7,366 bases of DNA from Clostridia bacterium. Its GTDB lineage: Bacteria > Bacillota > Clostridia > UMGS1883. The position numbers were made by a program, and so were the translations under genes. The stretch lies in the NCBI GenBank assembly GCA_017441965.1, contig JAFSBF010000196.1:1-7366 (forward strand). Reading direction: 5' to 3'. The notes below the pieces were generated by a model. The model was given only the letters and a program-made list of their open reading frames with translations. It did not search any database and was not told the origin of the DNA. Positions 6,287 to 7,366 of the stretch are shown one piece after another; position 1 is the stretch's first letter; every line of letters begins with the position of its first letter.

Positions 6287-6307
6287 GGGGCGGATAATAT
6301 CCGCCCC
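6287..6307. repeat. GC-rich palindrome between the GT51 gene and copA
   Basis: Ten-base arms GGGGCGGATA (6287-6296) and TATCCGCCCC (6298-6307) are exact reverse complements around a single central A. The palindrome begins on the base after the TAG stop of the GT51 gene. No T-run follows (the next bases are TACTACGAGG), so it is not a standard intrinsic terminator. It can form a stable RNA hairpin that may protect the upstream message or limit read-through into copA. From general memory, similar GC-rich palindromes occur as scattered intergenic elements in gut Clostridia, but only one copy is present here and I cannot verify the family. Confidence 0.7.
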
Positions 6308-6326
6308 TACTACGAGGTGAGAAATT

Positions 6327-7366
6327 ATGGATAAATATAATATAACGGGAATGAGCTGTGCGGCGTGCAGTGCGCGTGTGGAAAAAGCAGTGTCACAGCT
6401 TGATGGCGTTACAAGCTGCAGTGTAAATTTACTTACAAATTCAATGATAGTTGAGGGAACTGCCGATGCAAACGCAATTATTGCTGCAGTAAACGATGCA
6501 GGCTACGGTGCAAGCCGTGCGGGCGAGAGGCGCAGTGAAAATTCAAATGAAGATTTAGAAGGAAGCTTCGAGCTTAAAAAGATGAAGTCGCGTCTTATTT
6601 CATCAGTGATATTCCTTAGCTTGCTGATGTATTTTTCAATGGGGCAGATGCTTTTCGGCATTGAATACATCGGGATTTTCAGGGATAATATTATTGCGGT
6701 AGGAATTGTGCAGATGCTCCTTTCGGGAATAATATTAGTAATAAATCAGAAGTTTTTTATCAGTACGTATAAAAGTACGCTTCACCGTGCGCCCAATATG
6801 GATGTTTTGGTAAGTCTTGGCTCGGCGGCATCCTTTATATACAGCGTATATGCTCTTTTTATGATGACGGATGCGCATATGAAAGGCGATATGGCGCTGG
6901 CACATTCATATATGCACGAATTTTATTTTGAAAGTGCGGCAATGATACTTACCCTTATAACTGTGGGAAAAATGCTTGAAGCATATTCAAAGGGAAAAAC
7001 AACTAATGCTATAAAAAGTCTGATGGATTTAGCACCGAAAACGGCAACTGTTATACGTGACGGAAAAGAAATTGTAATTTCGGCAAGCGATGTTAAAGAG
7101 GGGGATATCTTCATTGTAACCCCGGGAAAAAGTATTCCTGCCGACGGTATTGTAGTTGAGGGTAAAAGCAGTGTGAATGAAGCGGCACTGACGGGTGAAA
7201 GTCTGACCGCAGATAAGGAAGCAGGCGACAGGGTATCAGCGGCAACCATAAATCAGTCGGGATTTTTAAAATGCCGTGCCACGAATGTAGGAAGTGATAC
7301 AACCCTTTCAAAAATTATACAGATGGTAAGCGATGCCGCCGCAACTAAGGCACCTATCGCAAAGAT
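6327..7366 (+). CDS. copA: CopA-type copper-translocating P1B-ATPase, 5' part only
   Basis: The frame is open from ATG 6327 to the window edge, giving 346 N-terminal residues of a protein usually over 700 long. It should export Cu(I) from the cytosol using ATP. One heavy-metal-associated domain comes first (about 1-65), with GMSCAAC whose Cys11 and Cys14 bind copper. A short charged linker follows, then four predicted membrane helices (about 91-110, 121-142, 158-180 and 200-217). The actuator domain contains VTPGKSIPADG (264-274) and the dephosphorylation motif TGES (289-292) in NEAALTGES. The CPC membrane motif and the DKTGT phosphorylation site lie beyond the edge, so copper rather than another metal is judged from the N-terminal domain and overall similarity. 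GAGGTGA (6314-6320) lies six bases before the start. No CsoR gene, CopY-type box or separate promoter was seen between this gene and the upstream palindrome. Confidence 0.93.
   Translation, partial: MDKYNITGMSCAACSARVEKAVSQLDGVTSCSVNLLTNSMIVEGTADANAIIAAVNDAGYGASRAGERRSENSNEDLEGSFELKKMKSRLISSVIFLSLLMYFSMGQMLFGIEYIGIFRDNIIAVGIVQMLLSGIILVINQKFFISTYKSTLHRAPNMDVLVSLGSAASFIYSVYALFMMTDAHMKGDMALAHSYMHEFYFESAAMILTLITVGKMLEAYSKGKTTNAIKSLMDLAPKTATVIRDGKEIVISASDVKEGDIFIVTPGKSIPADGIVVEGKSSVNEAALTGESLTADKEAGDRVSAATINQSGFLKCRATNVGSDTTLSKIIQMVSDAAATKAPIAK

Noticed and set aside
6287..6326. Copper-responsive operator or separate promoter before copA
   Set aside because: No CopY-type TACAnnTGTA box, CsoR-like site or paired -35/-10 boxes are visible in the 40-base gap; only the GC-rich palindrome and the RBS are present.
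6923..7311. Minus-strand frames of 108 and 66 codons near the right edge
   Set aside because: The plus strand here encodes the membrane and actuator regions of CopA with intact motifs; the minus-strand translations are Ser/Pro/Leu-rich shadows.

Overview
The window looks like a chromosomal segment of an anaerobic Firmicute of the class Clostridia, probably a gut species. This is inferred from moderate-to-low GC, strong AGGAGG-type ribosome binding sites, sigma-A-like promoters, tight stop/start overlaps, and protein families typical of that group. No rRNA, tRNA, CRISPR array, insertion sequence or phage gene is visible. Both ends cut through genes.

Left block (1-1837, + strand): the 3' part of a cysteine-cluster protein of YkgJ type, then a short Ppx/GppA-family phosphatase, then the tRNA wobble 2'-O-methyltransferase TrmL. 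The genes are packed end to end, so they are probably one transcript whose promoter lies before the window. The block ends in an intergenic region (1838-1988) with a perfect 40-bp palindrome flanked by A/T runs, which can terminate transcription from both sides. A smaller hairpin next to the trmL stop has its T-run on the minus strand only.

Middle block (1989-4614, - strand): uxaB (tagaturonate reductase) followed by uxaA (altronate dehydratase), overlapping by 14 bp. These are the second and third steps of the galacturonate branch of hexuronate breakdown: tagaturonate to altronate to 2-keto-3-deoxygluconate. The isomerase (uxaC) and the KDG kinase and aldolase are not in the window. The spacer at 4615-4784 holds two well-formed divergent promoters. 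Between them are three TTTTTGC repeats that could be regulator binding sites.

Right block (4785-7366, + strand): an AraC-family regulator with an N-terminal cupin, which probably senses a sugar acid and controls the divergent uxaBA operon. It shares a GTGA overlap with a membrane-anchored single-domain GT51 peptidoglycan glycosyltransferase. A GC-rich palindrome follows, touching that gene's stop codon, and then the start of a CopA-type copper P1B-ATPase that runs off the right edge.

I saw no clearly new biological system. The points most worth checking are the divergent regulatory spacer, the translational coupling of a sugar-type AraC regulator to a cell-wall glycosyltransferase, the shortened N-terminal domain of UxaA, and the palindrome joined to a stop codon.
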